The translations under genes were made by a program, and so were the position numbers. From an uncultured Coriobacteriaceae bacterium (GTDB lineage: Bacteria; Actinomycetota; Coriobacteriia; Coriobacteriales; Atopobiaceae): a stretch of DNA of 64,000 nucleotides. The notes below the pieces were generated by a model. It searched no databases. It was given only the letters and a program-made list of their open reading frames with translations, and was not told the DNA's origin. The stretch covers positions 1 to 64,000 of the forward strand of contig CADAUA010000001.1 of the NCBI GenBank assembly GCA_902791035.1. Direction: 5' to 3'. This document shows positions 16,550 through 25,362 of this stretch, piece after piece. Each line of letters starts with the position of its first letter. Position 1 is the stretch's first letter.

Positions 16550-18589
16550 CTAGACCCCGCTCGTATCCCTGGCGGCCTCGGTGTCCTCGGTCGTCGCGGC
16601 CTTCTCGCCGGCCCTCTGGGCCACCTCGCGGCCCTCCTGGTCCCAGGCGCGCAGGGCCTGCCACACGGCCTCGGCCACGGCACGGGGCACCCCCGGCACC
16701 GCGGCTATCTGGTCCACGCTGGCGGCGCGCAGCCGCTTCATGGAGCCGAACTGCCTCATTATGGCCTTGCGGCGCTTGGGGCCCACGCCCTCCACCTCGT
16801 CGAGCACGGAGACTGTCATGGCCTTGTCGCGAAGCTCGCGGTGGAAGGTGATGGCAAAGCGGTGGGACTCGTCGCGCACCTGCTTGATGAGGTAGAGCGA
16901 GGCCGAGCCGGAGGGCAGGACCACCGGGGTCTCGTCCCAGGGGACGAAGACCTCCTCGTCGGACTTGGCCAGGCCGCATACCGGGATGTCCAGCCCCAGG
17001 GCCGCAAGCTGCTCCATGGCGGCCGTGAGCTGGGGCTTGCCTCCGTCCACCACCAGGAGGTCCGGCCGCGAGCCAAAGCGCCCGTCCGCCATGCGCTCGG
17101 GAGAGTAGCGGCGCCCCAGAACCTCGCTCATGCTCACGAAGTCATTGGCCTCGTCGAGCTGGGCCCGCACCTTGAAGCGCCGGTACTGGCCCTTGTCGGG
17201 CCGGCCGTTGGTGAAGACCACCATGGAGGCCACCGTGAAGTGCCCATGCAGGGTGGACACGTCGAAGCACTCTATGCGCATGGGCGGCGCGTCCAGCGCC
17301 AGGGCGCTCTCCAGCTGCAGGAGGGCCTGGTTGGTGCGGTCGTCGGCATAGCCCGTGCGCACCATGTAGCGCATGAGGGCGTGACGGGCGTTCTGTGAGG
17401 CCATGTCGAGCAGGTGCTTGCGCTCGCCGCGCTGGGGCCGGTGGATCCGGCAGACGCGCCCGCGCTTCTCGGCCAGCCACTCCCCCACCACGTCGGCATC
17501 GGCCAGGTCCACCGGGAGCTCCACCTCGGCCGGGATGTCGGCCGTCTCGTCGTAGTAGCGCTTGACGAAGCCGGACACGAGCTCCTCCTCGCCCACGTCC
17601 AGGCCCTTGTCGAGGATGAACTCCACCGAACGCACCGTGCGGCCCTCGCGCACCACGAAGACGCAGGCCGCGCTTATGGTCTCCTCGCGGTAGAAGCCGA
17701 TAAGGTCCGCGTTCACCGAGCTCGGGAACATGACCTCCTGGCGCTCGCCTATGGCGTCGATGGCAGCCAGGCGCTGCTTGATGCGGGCGGCCTTCTCGAA
17801 CTCCAAGTCCGCCGCGGCCTCGCGCATCTGGTCCTCGAGCTCGCCCACGATCTCGGACCGCTTGCCCTCCAGGAACCGCTCCACCTGGCGGACGTTCCTG
17901 GCGTACTCCACCGTGTCACAGGCGCCCACGCACACGCCGGGCCCACGGCCCACGTGGTAGTCGAAGCAGGGCCGGCCGTGCTCGGCCTGCAGGAGGTTGG
18001 CCACGGCAGCCTCGTCTGGGTGGCGGTCCATCTCGCGCCGGACGCGCTTCCACTCCGCGCAGGTGCCGATGCACATGGGCACGACCTTGCGCAGGGTGTC
18101 TATGGTCTCCCGGGCGGCGCGGGCGTCGGTGTAGGGGCCGAAGTAGCGGGTGCCCTTCTTGTGCTTCTCACGCGTGTACTTGATGGCGGGGAAGACGTCG
18201 GACTCCGTGACGGCTATGTAGGGATAGGACTTGTCGTCCTTGAAGTCCACGTTGAAGTAGGGGTGGTACTGGGCTATGAGGTTGCGCTCGAGGACAAGGG
18301 CCTCGTGCTCGGAGCCCACCACGATGTAGTCGAAGCTCTGGGCCACCTGCATCATGAGGGGGATCTTTGCCCGGTCGTCCTGGAGGGTCACGTACTGGCG
18401 CAGGCGCGCGCGCAGGTTCTTGGCCTTGCCCACGTAGACGACCTCGCCCTTGCCGTCCTTCCAGAGGTAGCAGCCGGGGTCGAGCGGGACCTTGTCTACC
18501 TGGGAGCGCAGGTAGGCGAGGTGGGCCTCGTCGGGGATGCCGCCAAGGCCCTGCATGTCGGGTACGTATCCGGCGTCGCGGGTGGTCAC
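16550..18589 (-). CDS. uvrC: UvrABC system protein C
   Basis: A 679-residue nucleotide excision repair endonuclease that makes the incisions on both sides of a lesion bound by UvrB. N-terminal GIY-YIG domain (PGCYLWKDGKGEVVYVGKAK region), UVR motif near 215-250, a central RNase H-like UvrC domain with IECFDVSTLHG and LLVVDGGKPQL, and a C-terminal helix-hairpin-helix pair (VEGVGPKRRKAIMRQFGS, AAVPGVPRAVAE). The start overlaps the stop of the ATP-grasp gene (ATGA). Confidence 0.97.
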   Translation of the reverse strand: MTTRDAGYVPDMQGLGGIPDEAHLAYLRSQVDKVPLDPGCYLWKDGKGEVVYVGKAKNLRARLRQYVTLQDDRAKIPLMMQVAQSFDYIVVGSEHEALVLERNLIAQYHPYFNVDFKDDKSYPYIAVTESDVFPAIKYTREKHKKGTRYFGPYTDARAARETIDTLRKVVPMCIGTCAEWKRVRREMDRHPDEAAVANLLQAEHGRPCFDYHVGRGPGVCVGACDTVEYARNVRQVERFLEGKRSEIVGELEDQMREAAADLEFEKAARIKQRLAAIDAIGERQEVMFPSSVNADLIGFYREETISAACVFVVREGRTVRSVEFILDKGLDVGEEELVSGFVKRYYDETADIPAEVELPVDLADADVVGEWLAEKRGRVCRIHRPQRGERKHLLDMASQNARHALMRYMVRTGYADDRTNQALLQLESALALDAPPMRIECFDVSTLHGHFTVASMVVFTNGRPDKGQYRRFKVRAQLDEANDFVSMSEVLGRRYSPERMADGRFGSRPDLLVVDGGKPQLTAAMEQLAALGLDIPVCGLAKSDEEVFVPWDETPVVLPSGSASLYLIKQVRDESHRFAITFHRELRDKAMTVSVLDEVEGVGPKRRKAIMRQFGSMKRLRAASVDQIAAVPGVPRAVAEAVWQALRAWDQEGREVAQRAGEKAATTEDTEAARDTSGV

Positions 18590-19893
18590 TTGGCGCCGTC
18601 TGCCGCGGAGGCCTCCGGGGACGGGTCGTTCTTGTCCTCGGGCACGTGGAAGTACCTGCGGAACTTCTGCACCTGGTGCTGGTAGTTGACGTCCGCCCAG
18701 AAGCGCTGGGCGAGCGAGTCCTCGCGCCAGCCCATGGGGAAGGAGGCCTGGCCGTTGCCGTAGGCCGCCATCAGGCGGTCCTTGAGGGGGCTCTCGGGCA
18801 CGTAGCGGCGGATCACGGCCTGGGGCACCGCCAGGTAGGCCCAGTCGTCACGCGGGGTCACGAGCTCGGGGTCCACGCCCAGGACGACGTCCTCCACCAT
18901 GAGCTTGGCGTAGTTGATGCCGGAAAGGAGGACGAGCCAGGACGAGCGGCCGGGGCGGGTGTTCATCTCCAGGAAGCGATAGGTGCCGTCGCGCTGGTCG
19001 TACTTGGCGTCGAAGCAGCCCATGCCCGTGTAGCCCACGTGCTTCATGAAGCGGGCCGCCGGCTCCAGGACGCCCTCGTTGTGCTCGGGCACGATGGCCA
19101 CGGCGTTGCCGATGGCCTCGGGGTAGTGGTCCTCCAGCGCCACGTGGCCGTCGATGAGGAAGACGGGGTCCGAATGGCGGTTGGCGTAGGCGTAGACGGC
19201 GTGGAGCTGGTCGTCGCCCCCGGGGATGAACTCCTGGAGGATGAGGTCGTGGTCGTAGTTGGACTTCTGGAAGTTGTCGAAGATGCGCAGGAGCTCGTCG
19301 CGCGACTCCACGTAGAAGACCTTGCGCTTGTCAGGCATCTCCGCGTAGTGGTAGGCGGCGGAGTTGGAGGGCTTGGCCACGAGCGGGTAGCGGAAGCCCG
19401 TGTCGTCCATCTGCACGCTGGGGTCCGCGCAGTCGAAGAGCCGCGTCATGGGATAGGCGATGCCGCACTCGTCGCAGACCTTGTAGAAGTTCTCCTTCTG
19501 GGTGATGTAGTCGAGGAGCTCGAAGGCGATGTAGGGTGTGTAGAACCACTGCTCCAGGGTGTCCTTCTCGCGCGAGATGATGCGGGCGTAGAAGTCGCCG
19601 CAACCCACGAGGAAGGCCAGGCGGCCGGCCTCGCAGAGCTCGGTGCCCAGCTGCCCCAGCACCTCCATGAGGTGGTCCTCGTGGTCGATGCCCGGCATCA
19701 CCCGATAGTCGCAGAAGCGGCTCTTGGACACTGCCTTGATGTCGTCTCGCCCAACGACGATGGGCCTTACGCGGTAGGCCTCCCAGAAGGCGCGCACGTA
19801 GGCGTAGGCCGAGTAGTCGGCCCCCAGGATGACGGGCTGGATGATGCGGGGAAGCTCCTCCGCGGACACGTTCTCGGGTCTGGTGGCTGCCAT
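18586..19893 (-). CDS. ATP-grasp carboxylate-amine ligase (possibly D-aspartate ligase-like)
   Basis: A 435-residue ATP-grasp protein. Seen: an N-terminal Rossmann-like preATP-grasp segment (IQPVILGADYSAYAYVRAFW), the central YPLVAKPSNS lysine region, LILQEFIPGG, and the metal-binding FLEMNTRPGRSS near residue 310. ATP-grasp ligases join a carboxylate to an amine through an acyl phosphate. Length and layout resemble D-Asp ligases that build peptidoglycan cross-bridges, but I cannot fix the substrate. It lies between hisE (19 bp) and uvrC (4-bp overlap). Confidence 0.75.
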   Translation of the reverse strand: MAATRPENVSAEELPRIIQPVILGADYSAYAYVRAFWEAYRVRPIVVGRDDIKAVSKSRFCDYRVMPGIDHEDHLMEVLGQLGTELCEAGRLAFLVGCGDFYARIISREKDTLEQWFYTPYIAFELLDYITQKENFYKVCDECGIAYPMTRLFDCADPSVQMDDTGFRYPLVAKPSNSAAYHYAEMPDKRKVFYVESRDELLRIFDNFQKSNYDHDLILQEFIPGGDDQLHAVYAYANRHSDPVFLIDGHVALEDHYPEAIGNAVAIVPEHNEGVLEPAARFMKHVGYTGMGCFDAKYDQRDGTYRFLEMNTRPGRSSWLVLLSGINYAKLMVEDVVLGVDPELVTPRDDWAYLAVPQAVIRRYVPESPLKDRLMAAYGNGQASFPMGWREDSLAQRFWADVNYQHQVQKFRRYFHVPEDKNDPSPEASAADGAK

Positions 19894-19912
19894 GTGCTTT
19901 GCCCCCTAGCGA

Positions 19913-20230
19913 CTAGTGACGACGGGCGTCGAGCTCGCCCGCGAGCTCGGGCAGGGTGACACCATAGCGCTCGGCGGTGACGAGCAGGTGGTAGAGAAGG
20001 TCGCCCATCTCGTAGCGGATGTGGTCGTGGTCGGCGTCCTTGCAGGCCATGATGACCTCGGAGCCCTCCTCGGCGATCTTCTTGAGGAGCTCGTCCTCCT
20101 CGCCGTTGAGCAGGCGCGCGGTGTAGGAGGTCTCGGGCGAGGCGTCCCAGCGGCCGTGGATGACCTCCGCGAGGCCGGTCAGGGTCTCACCGATGTTGCC
20201 GTCCTGCACGTTGGCGGTTCTCACGCCCAT
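19913..20230 (-). CDS. hisE: Phosphoribosyl-ATP pyrophosphatase
   Basis: A 105-residue MazG-like enzyme for the second step of histidine synthesis, hydrolysing PR-ATP to PR-AMP. The core ETSYTARLLNGEEDELLKKI, EEGSEVIMACK and YEMGDLLYHLLV carries the Mg-binding acidic residues. The start is set by GAGAGGGGACACTC before ATG. Separated from hisI by an array of hairpins. Confidence 0.95.
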   Translation of the reverse strand: MGVRTANVQDGNIGETLTGLAEVIHGRWDASPETSYTARLLNGEEDELLKKIAEEGSEVIMACKDADHDHIRYEMGDLLYHLLVTAERYGVTLPELAGELDARRH

Positions 20231-20354
20231 GAGTGTCCCCTCTCGACTGGTGGTTTGCCGGTACAGTCTACAACGTCGACGCCGGTAGGGCGGACGGGTC
20301 GCAGGACGCACACAGGGCCACGGGGGCGGGAGCGGCCCTCCTCGCCTCTAGGGC

Positions 20355-20518
20355 GCGGGTCGCCCACGTGTCCGGACGTAGGGAACTCGGGACAGGAGGG
20401 CCTTCTCGCCCCCGAGGCGCGAGTTGCCCACGGCTCCAGGCGTAGGCAACTTGCGACCGGACTGTCACAGGCCAAGGTGAGGCCAAGTTGCCCACGGGCG
20501 AAGCCGTGGGTAACTTGG
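20355..20518. repeat. Tandem array of three hairpins, 64-bp period, between hisI and hisE
   Basis: Units at 20355-20390, 20419-20455 and 20483-20518 each have a left arm ending GCCCACG, an 8-nt loop, and a right arm starting CGTRGG. The third is the best (CCAAGTTGCCCACGG / CCGTGGGTAACTTGG). The CGCCCACG/TGCCCACG anchors start at 20361, 20425 and 20489, exactly 64 bp apart. Together with short flanks this fills the 329-bp gap between hisE and hisI; I see no gene there. Confidence 0.9.
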
Positions 20519-20559
20519 GAAACTAGAGCAGCCAGGATAGCCAGAGCGGGAACAAGGCC

Positions 20560-20961
20560 CTACTCCGCGCAAAGCTCCCGGAAGAAGCAGCTGCGGTGCC
20601 CCGTGTGGCAGGCCGGGCCCGGCGAGTCCACCTCGACCAACAGGGTGTCGGCATCGCAGTCCACGAGCACGCGACGGACCTGCTGCACGTTTCCGCTGGT
20701 GGCGCCCTTGTTCCACAGCTCCTGGCGCGAACGGGACCAGAACCAGGTAGTCCCCGTCTCGAACGTGAGCCTCAGCGACTCCTCGCTCATCCAGGCCACC
20801 ATGAGGACCTCGCCCGAACCCGTCTGCTGGACCACCGCCGGAATGAGCCCGCGATCGTCGAACTTGAGTGGGGTCTGGCCCAGCGTCACGGGCGTCACGC
20901 CCTCCCCGGCGTAGAGCTCGCAAGCGACCGCACTCGTATACTCTTCATCATTCTGGGACAT
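20560..20961 (-). CDS. hisI: Phosphoribosyl-AMP cyclohydrolase
   Basis: A 133-residue enzyme opening the purine ring of PR-AMP, the third histidine step. Conserved motifs: [32 protein letters not shown], the metal-binding DCDAD and the Cys-rich CHTGHRSCF. The start at 20961 follows an AAGGAGAC site. It is monofunctional, separate from hisE, and isolated from both neighbours by gaps of 330-390 bp. Confidence 0.96.
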   Translation of the reverse strand: MSQNDEEYTSAVACELYAGEGVTPVTLGQTPLKFDDRGLIPAVVQQTGSGEVLMVAWMSEESLRLTFETGTTWFWSRSRQELWNKGATSGNVQQVRRVLVDCDADTLLVEVDSPGPACHTGHRSCFFRELCAE

Positions 20962-21354
20962 GGTTGTCTCCTTAGGTCGACCGCCCAACTCTAGCATGGA
21001 CGCGCGCGATGGGACGACGCATGACTGCCAGGAAGCCTTCGAGCATTGGGGGCAGCCAACGCAGTCGACGTGCCCCGGTTCGACCATAAGCACCGGGGCT
21101 GAAACGGTTCTACAGCGTGGCCCATCTCACTGAGGACCCGGCCGATGTGCGACCACTCGTGCTGACGACGAGCGGCATGCACGCAGTTCGCACGCTCGCG
21201 ACGCAATAGCGCGCCGATAGCATAACCACTCACGGGATTCCGCGTTCGTTGCACCGGAAACGGCCCTTGGGAGGCCGATTCCTGATGCAGACGGCGCGAC
21301 ATTCCGCACGGGTCGATGCAGATGGCGCGACATCCACACAGCGCGGTAGATGGC
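20962..21354. other. Gap between hisF and hisI with hairpin and direct repeats
   Basis: No coding gene is seen. A hairpin GCCCCGGT / ACCGGGGC lies near 21071-21098. A 19-bp direct repeat GATGCAGAYGGCGCGACAT occurs at 21284-21302 and 21315-21333, 31 bp apart. Neither end resembles a transposon. Confidence 0.6.
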
Positions 21355-22122
21355 CTAGAAGTCCAAACGCACCGGGATGCCCTGGCTGGCCATGTACTCC
21401 TTGACCTGTCGCACCGTGTAGGTACCGAAGTGGAAGACGCTGGCCGCCAAGACCGCGTCGGCCTCGCCCTCGATGATGCCCTCGGCAAAGTGCTCCAGCG
21501 TGCCCACGCCACCCGAGGCGATCACGGGGATGGGCACGGCGCGCGCCACCGCCCTGGTGAGCGCCAGGTCGTAGCCGTCCTTGGTGCCGTCCCGGTCCAT
21601 GCTGGTGAGCAGGATCTCGCCCGCGCCGCGCCGCGCCGCCTCCTGGGCCCACTCCACGGCATCCAGGCCCGTGGCCACGCGGCCGCCCGCCAGGTAGACC
21701 TCCCAGCGGTCGCCCGTGCCCACGCGCTTGGCGTCGATGGCGCAGATCACGGCCTGGGAGCCGAAGGCGCTGGCAGCCTGGGTGATCAGGGTGGGGTCCT
21801 TGATGGCTGCGGAGTTGACCGAGACCTTGTCGGCCCCGGCGGCGATCATGGTGCGGCAGGACGCGATGTTGCGGAAGCCGCCGCCCACGGTATAGGGAAT
21901 GCGCAGCTCGGCCGCCGCGCGCGAGGCCAGGTCGATGGTCGTGGCGCGGTCGTCGCTCGTGGCTGTGATGTCCAGGAAGATGACCTCGTCGGCACCCTCG
22001 CGGTCGTACTTGCTGGCCAGCTCCACGGGGTCGCCGGCGTCACGCAGGTCCACGAAGTTGACGCCCTTGACCACGCGGCCGTCCTTGACGTCCATGCAGG
22101 GAATCACTCGCTTGGTGAGCAT
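21355..22122 (-). CDS. hisF: Imidazole glycerol phosphate synthase cyclase subunit
   Basis: A 255-residue (beta/alpha)8 barrel that, with HisH, forms imidazole glycerol phosphate and AICAR. The N-terminal catalytic Asp is in [16 protein letters not shown]; the second catalytic Asp is in [15 protein letters not shown]. Phosphate loops TVGGGFRN and [11 protein letters not shown] are present. The start overlaps the end of hisA by 19 bp. Confidence 0.97.
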   Translation of the reverse strand: MLTKRVIPCMDVKDGRVVKGVNFVDLRDAGDPVELASKYDREGADEVIFLDITATSDDRATTIDLASRAAAELRIPYTVGGGFRNIASCRTMIAAGADKVSVNSAAIKDPTLITQAASAFGSQAVICAIDAKRVGTGDRWEVYLAGGRVATGLDAVEWAQEAARRGAGEILLTSMDRDGTKDGYDLALTRAVARAVPIPVIASGGVGTLEHFAEGIIEGEADAVLAASVFHFGTYTVRQVKEYMASQGIPVRLDF

Positions 22123-22892
22123 GTGTCCTCCTTAGCCCTGGGCCTGACCCTCTCGGTGCCCCGCGCGGCGAGAAGGGCGTCCTCCAGCGAGAAGCTGCCC
22201 TCGTAGAGGGCCCTGCCGGTGATGGCACCCTCGATCACGTCCGGCCCAGCCGCAGCGAGGGCGCGGATGTCCTCCAGGCTGGCGATGCCGCCCGAGGCCA
22301 CAACCGGGAAGCCCGCCGCAGCAGCCACGCGACGGTAGGCTTCCACGTCGATGCCGCTCTGCATGCCGTCGCGGGAGACGTCAGTGAAGACCAGGTGGCG
22401 GAAGCCCAGACCTGCCAGGTGGGCAACAAGCTCGAGCGCCTGCAGGCCCTCGCCCTCGCGCCAGCCGTTCACGCGGACCTCGCCGCCCTTGGCCGCCACG
22501 TCTGCCACGACCACGTCGGGCCACTCGCGCGCCGCCTGGGCCGCGAAGTCGGGGGCGCGGACAAGGGCCGTGCCGATGGCGATGCGCCGCACGCCCAAGC
22601 CGGCGAGCCTCTCCACCGCCCCCATGGACCGCACGCCGCCGCCAGCGTCGACCTTGATGCCGGGGGTCTGGCAGATGGCGCGGATGGCCGCCGCGTTCGC
22701 GGCGCGCGCCCCATCGTCCTCCTCGAAGGTGGCCGAGAGGTCCACCACGTGGATCCACTCGGCACCGCGCGCGGCGAAGCCCGCCGCCACGGCCGCCGGG
22801 TCGTCGGAGTACACGTCCACCTGGGAGCGCTCGCCGCGACGCAGGCGCACCACCTTGCCGCCTATGAGGTCGATGGCCGGGAAGAGGATCAT
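22104..22892 (-). CDS. hisA: ProFAR isomerase (HisA)
   Basis: A 262-residue barrel enzyme catalysing the fourth step, isomerisation of ProFAR to PRFAR. It starts [17 protein letters not shown] with the catalytic Asp. The second Asp is in [25 protein letters not shown] and [12 protein letters not shown] bind phosphate. Its start overlaps the hisH stop. The C-terminus is a little long and Arg-rich ([18 protein letters not shown]). Confidence 0.96.
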   Translation of the reverse strand: MILFPAIDLIGGKVVRLRRGERSQVDVYSDDPAAVAAGFAARGAEWIHVVDLSATFEEDDGARAANAAAIRAICQTPGIKVDAGGGVRSMGAVERLAGLGVRRIAIGTALVRAPDFAAQAAREWPDVVVADVAAKGGEVRVNGWREGEGLQALELVAHLAGLGFRHLVFTDVSRDGMQSGIDVEAYRRVAAAAGFPVVASGGIASLEDIRALAAAGPDVIEGAITGRALYEGSFSLEDALLAARGTERVRPRAKEDTCSPSE

Positions 22893-23653
22893 GCGGCCCC
22901 CTCCCCCGCCGCCCCGCCCACACCGCCGGCGCGGACCATGGCCACGTAGTTCTCCAGGATGCGCCGACCCATGGCGGAGCTCTTCTCGGGGTGGAACTGC
23001 ACGCCAAAGACGTTGCCCTTCCACACGGCGGAGGCGAAGCTCCTCACGTAGTGGGTGCGGCCCGCCACATACTCCGCCGGCACGTCCCCGTCCACGGCGT
23101 AGCTGTGCGTGAAGTAGAAGTTGGCACCCTGGGCCACGCCGGCAAAGAGGGGGCAGGCAAGGCCGTGGGACGTGAGCATGAGCTGGTCCCAGCCCACGTG
23201 CGGCACCTTGAGGGAGGTGGGACGGCCAGGCTTGGCACCGCAGCCCGTGGGCACCAGACGGGTGCAGGAGCCCGGGATCACACCCAGGCCGGCAACCCAG
23301 CGACCGTCCTCGGCACGGCCTGCCGCGACCCCCGACACTCCGCCCGCGGGAGCGCCGCAGGCCGCCGCGCTGCGCTCGTCACCGCGCTCGAAGAGCAGGT
23401 GGAGCCCCAGGCAGATGCCCAGGAAGGGCACGCCGCGGCCTATGGCGTCGAGCACGGCGACATCCTCGCCGCTCTCGCGCATGTAGTCCATGGCATCCTC
23501 GAAGCTGCCCACGCCGGGAAGGACCACGCCCGAGGCGTCGCGGATGGTTGCCGGGTCGTCCGAAGCCACGGCCTCGGCGCCCGCGTCCGCCAGGCCCCGC
23601 ACCACACTCAGGAGGTTCCCCTTGTGGTAGTCCACGACCACGATCCCGCTCAT
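22889..23653 (-). CDS. hisH: Imidazole glycerol phosphate synthase glutaminase subunit
   Basis: A 254-residue class I glutamine amidotransferase supplying ammonia to HisF. The catalytic Cys is in FLGICLGLHLLF, and the His and Glu are in GVQFHPEKSS. Family members are usually about 200 residues. The extra length is two Ala/Gly-rich insertions, one after LLFERGDE (about 25 residues, AAACGAPAGGVSGVAAG...) and one after GLGVIPGSCTRLVPTG. Start and stop overlap the flanking his genes by 4 bp. Confidence 0.95.
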   Translation of the reverse strand: MSGIVVVDYHKGNLLSVVRGLADAGAEAVASDDPATIRDASGVVLPGVGSFEDAMDYMRESGEDVAVLDAIGRGVPFLGICLGLHLLFERGDERSAAACGAPAGGVSGVAAGRAEDGRWVAGLGVIPGSCTRLVPTGCGAKPGRPTSLKVPHVGWDQLMLTSHGLACPLFAGVAQGANFYFTHSYAVDGDVPAEYVAGRTHYVRSFASAVWKGNVFGVQFHPEKSSAMGRRILENYVAMVRAGGVGGAAGEGAA

Positions 23654-24240
23654 GCCAGCACCCCCTTGGTGGAGGGCACGCCCGTCACGCGCGGGTCCGG
23701 CTCCACCGCGGCGCGCAGGGCACGCGCGCAGGCCTTGAAGGTGGCCTCCAGGATGTGGTGGGCGTTCTCGCCGCAGAGCTCTCGCAGGTGGAGCGTCATG
23801 CCGGCGTCGCGCGCCAGGCCGGCAAAGAACTCGTGGCCCAGCTCGGTGTCGAAGGTCCCCACCTTGGCGGGGCCTATGGGCACGTCCCAGAAGAGCTCGC
23901 CGCGCCCGGAGATGTCCACCGCCGCCTGCACCAGGGCCTCGTCCAGCGGCACGCAGGCGTCGCCGAAGCGGCGGATGCCGCTCTTGTCGCCCAGCGCCTG
24001 GCGCAGGGCCTGGCCCAGCGCGATGCCCGTGTCCTCCACCGTGTGGTGGTCGTCCACCCAGGTGTCGCCCTCCACGTGGATGGTCATGTCTATGAGGGAA
24101 TGGCGCGAGAGGGCGCAGAGCATGTGGTCGAAGAAGCCCACGCCCGTGGAGACGTCGGCTCGGCCTGTGCCGTCGAGGTCGATGGTGATGCTGATGTCCG
24201 TCTCGCCCGTGGTGCGGGTCACGGTTGCGGTGCGTCCCAT
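23650..24240 (-). CDS. hisB: Imidazoleglycerol-phosphate dehydratase
   Basis: A 196-residue monofunctional dehydratase (sixth step). The two Mn-binding motifs DDHHTVED and the later ENAHHILEATFKA are intact, as is GVGFFDHMLCALSRH. No phosphatase domain is attached. It overlaps hisH by 4 bp and lies 35 bp from hisC. Confidence 0.97.
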   Translation of the reverse strand: MGRTATVTRTTGETDISITIDLDGTGRADVSTGVGFFDHMLCALSRHSLIDMTIHVEGDTWVDDHHTVEDTGIALGQALRQALGDKSGIRRFGDACVPLDEALVQAAVDISGRGELFWDVPIGPAKVGTFDTELGHEFFAGLARDAGMTLHLRELCGENAHHILEATFKACARALRAAVEPDPRVTGVPSTKGVLA

Positions 24241-24275
24241 GGTATGCCTCCTCAGGATCGGGATGGGTGGGGTGG

Positions 24276-25361
24276 CTATGCCTGCAGGATCCGGGCAAGC
24301 GCCTCTACCACGCGGTCGTTCTCCTCGGGCCTGCCCACCGTGATGCGCAGGCAGCCCTCCAGCCCGGGCGTGGACGAGAAGTCCCTCACCAGGATGGAAT
24401 GCTCGTCGCGCAGGCGCTCCCAGGCGCGGTGCGCGTCCGGCACCCGCACGCAGAGGAAGTTGGCCTGGGAGGGCCAGGCGGTCACGCCGGGGAGGGCCGC
24501 CAGGCGCTGGCGCAGCGGCTCGCGGTCGCGGCGGATGGCCTCGATGGTGGGCACGAAGGCCTCGCGGTTCTTTGCGGCAACGAGCGCCGCCGCCTGGCTG
24601 AAGGAGTTGACAGAGTAGGGCTGGCGCACGGCGGAGAGGGCACCCACCACGGACGGGTCCGCCAGCACGTAGCCCACGCGGCCCGCTGCCAGCGAGAAGG
24701 CCTTGGAGAAGGTGTGCAGCACGGCCAGGTTGGGGCAGGTGGCCAGGAGCGGCTCCGCCGAGGTCCCGGGGTCGGCGAACTCCGCATAGGCCTCGTCCAC
24801 CAGCACGACGCCCGGGCAGGCCTCGCAGAGGGCCCGCACGCCGTCCAGCGGGAAGAGGTCCCCCGTGGGGTTGTTGGGCGAGGTCACGACCACCAGGGTG
24901 GCCATGCGGGCGGCCTCCACCAGTGCCTCCACGTTGGGCGAGAAGGTCACAGGGTCGCGCGGCACGCTCACGACGGGCGTCTCCACCAGCTCCGCGTAGA
25001 GGCGGTATACCGAGAAGTCCGGCGTTGCCTCCACCAGCCGTCCCATGCTCCCGCCAAAGGCCAGGAAGAGGTTGAAGAGAAGCTCGTCGCCACCGTTACC
25101 CACGATCACCTGGCTGGGGTCGACCCCATGCCAGTCCGCGATGGCCCGGCGCAGGTCGTCGGACATTGCGCGCGGGTAGCGGTTCGTGGCCACGGCAGCC
25201 AGGGCCTCCACGACCTTGTCGTGAACGGCCTGGGGCATGCCGTAGGTGTTCTCGTTTGCGGAGAGGTTGACCTCCACGGGGGTGAAGTGGGGGTCGTAGG
25301 GTTCCAAGGCCGCCGCCGAGGGACGCATGGCGGCCCGGAGGCGCGCGTCAATCTGCGCCAT
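24276..25361 (-). CDS. hisC: Histidinol-phosphate aminotransferase
   Basis: A 361-residue PLP-dependent class I/II aminotransferase. The N-terminal NLSANENTYGMP, the ITSPNNPTGD-like segment VVTSPNNPTGDLF, VVLVDEAYAEF, and the Schiff-base lysine in TFSKAFSLAAGRVGY are seen. The ATG at 25361 is preferred over one 12 bp upstream because GGGAGG is optimally spaced and it begins 1 nt after the hisD stop. Confidence 0.96.
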   Translation of the reverse strand: MAQIDARLRAAMRPSAAALEPYDPHFTPVEVNLSANENTYGMPQAVHDKVVEALAAVATNRYPRAMSDDLRRAIADWHGVDPSQVIVGNGGDELLFNLFLAFGGSMGRLVEATPDFSVYRLYAELVETPVVSVPRDPVTFSPNVEALVEAARMATLVVVTSPNNPTGDLFPLDGVRALCEACPGVVLVDEAYAEFADPGTSAEPLLATCPNLAVLHTFSKAFSLAAGRVGYVLADPSVVGALSAVRQPYSVNSFSQAAALVAAKNREAFVPTIEAIRRDREPLRQRLAALPGVTAWPSQANFLCVRVPDAHRAWERLRDEHSILVRDFSSTPGLEGCLRITVGRPEENDRVVEALARILQA

Positions 25362-25362
25362 G

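Noticed and set aside
21069-21098. tRNA-like fragment with GGTTCGA
   Set aside because: No cloverleaf can be drawn; it is only a GCCCCGGT/ACCGGGGC hairpin.
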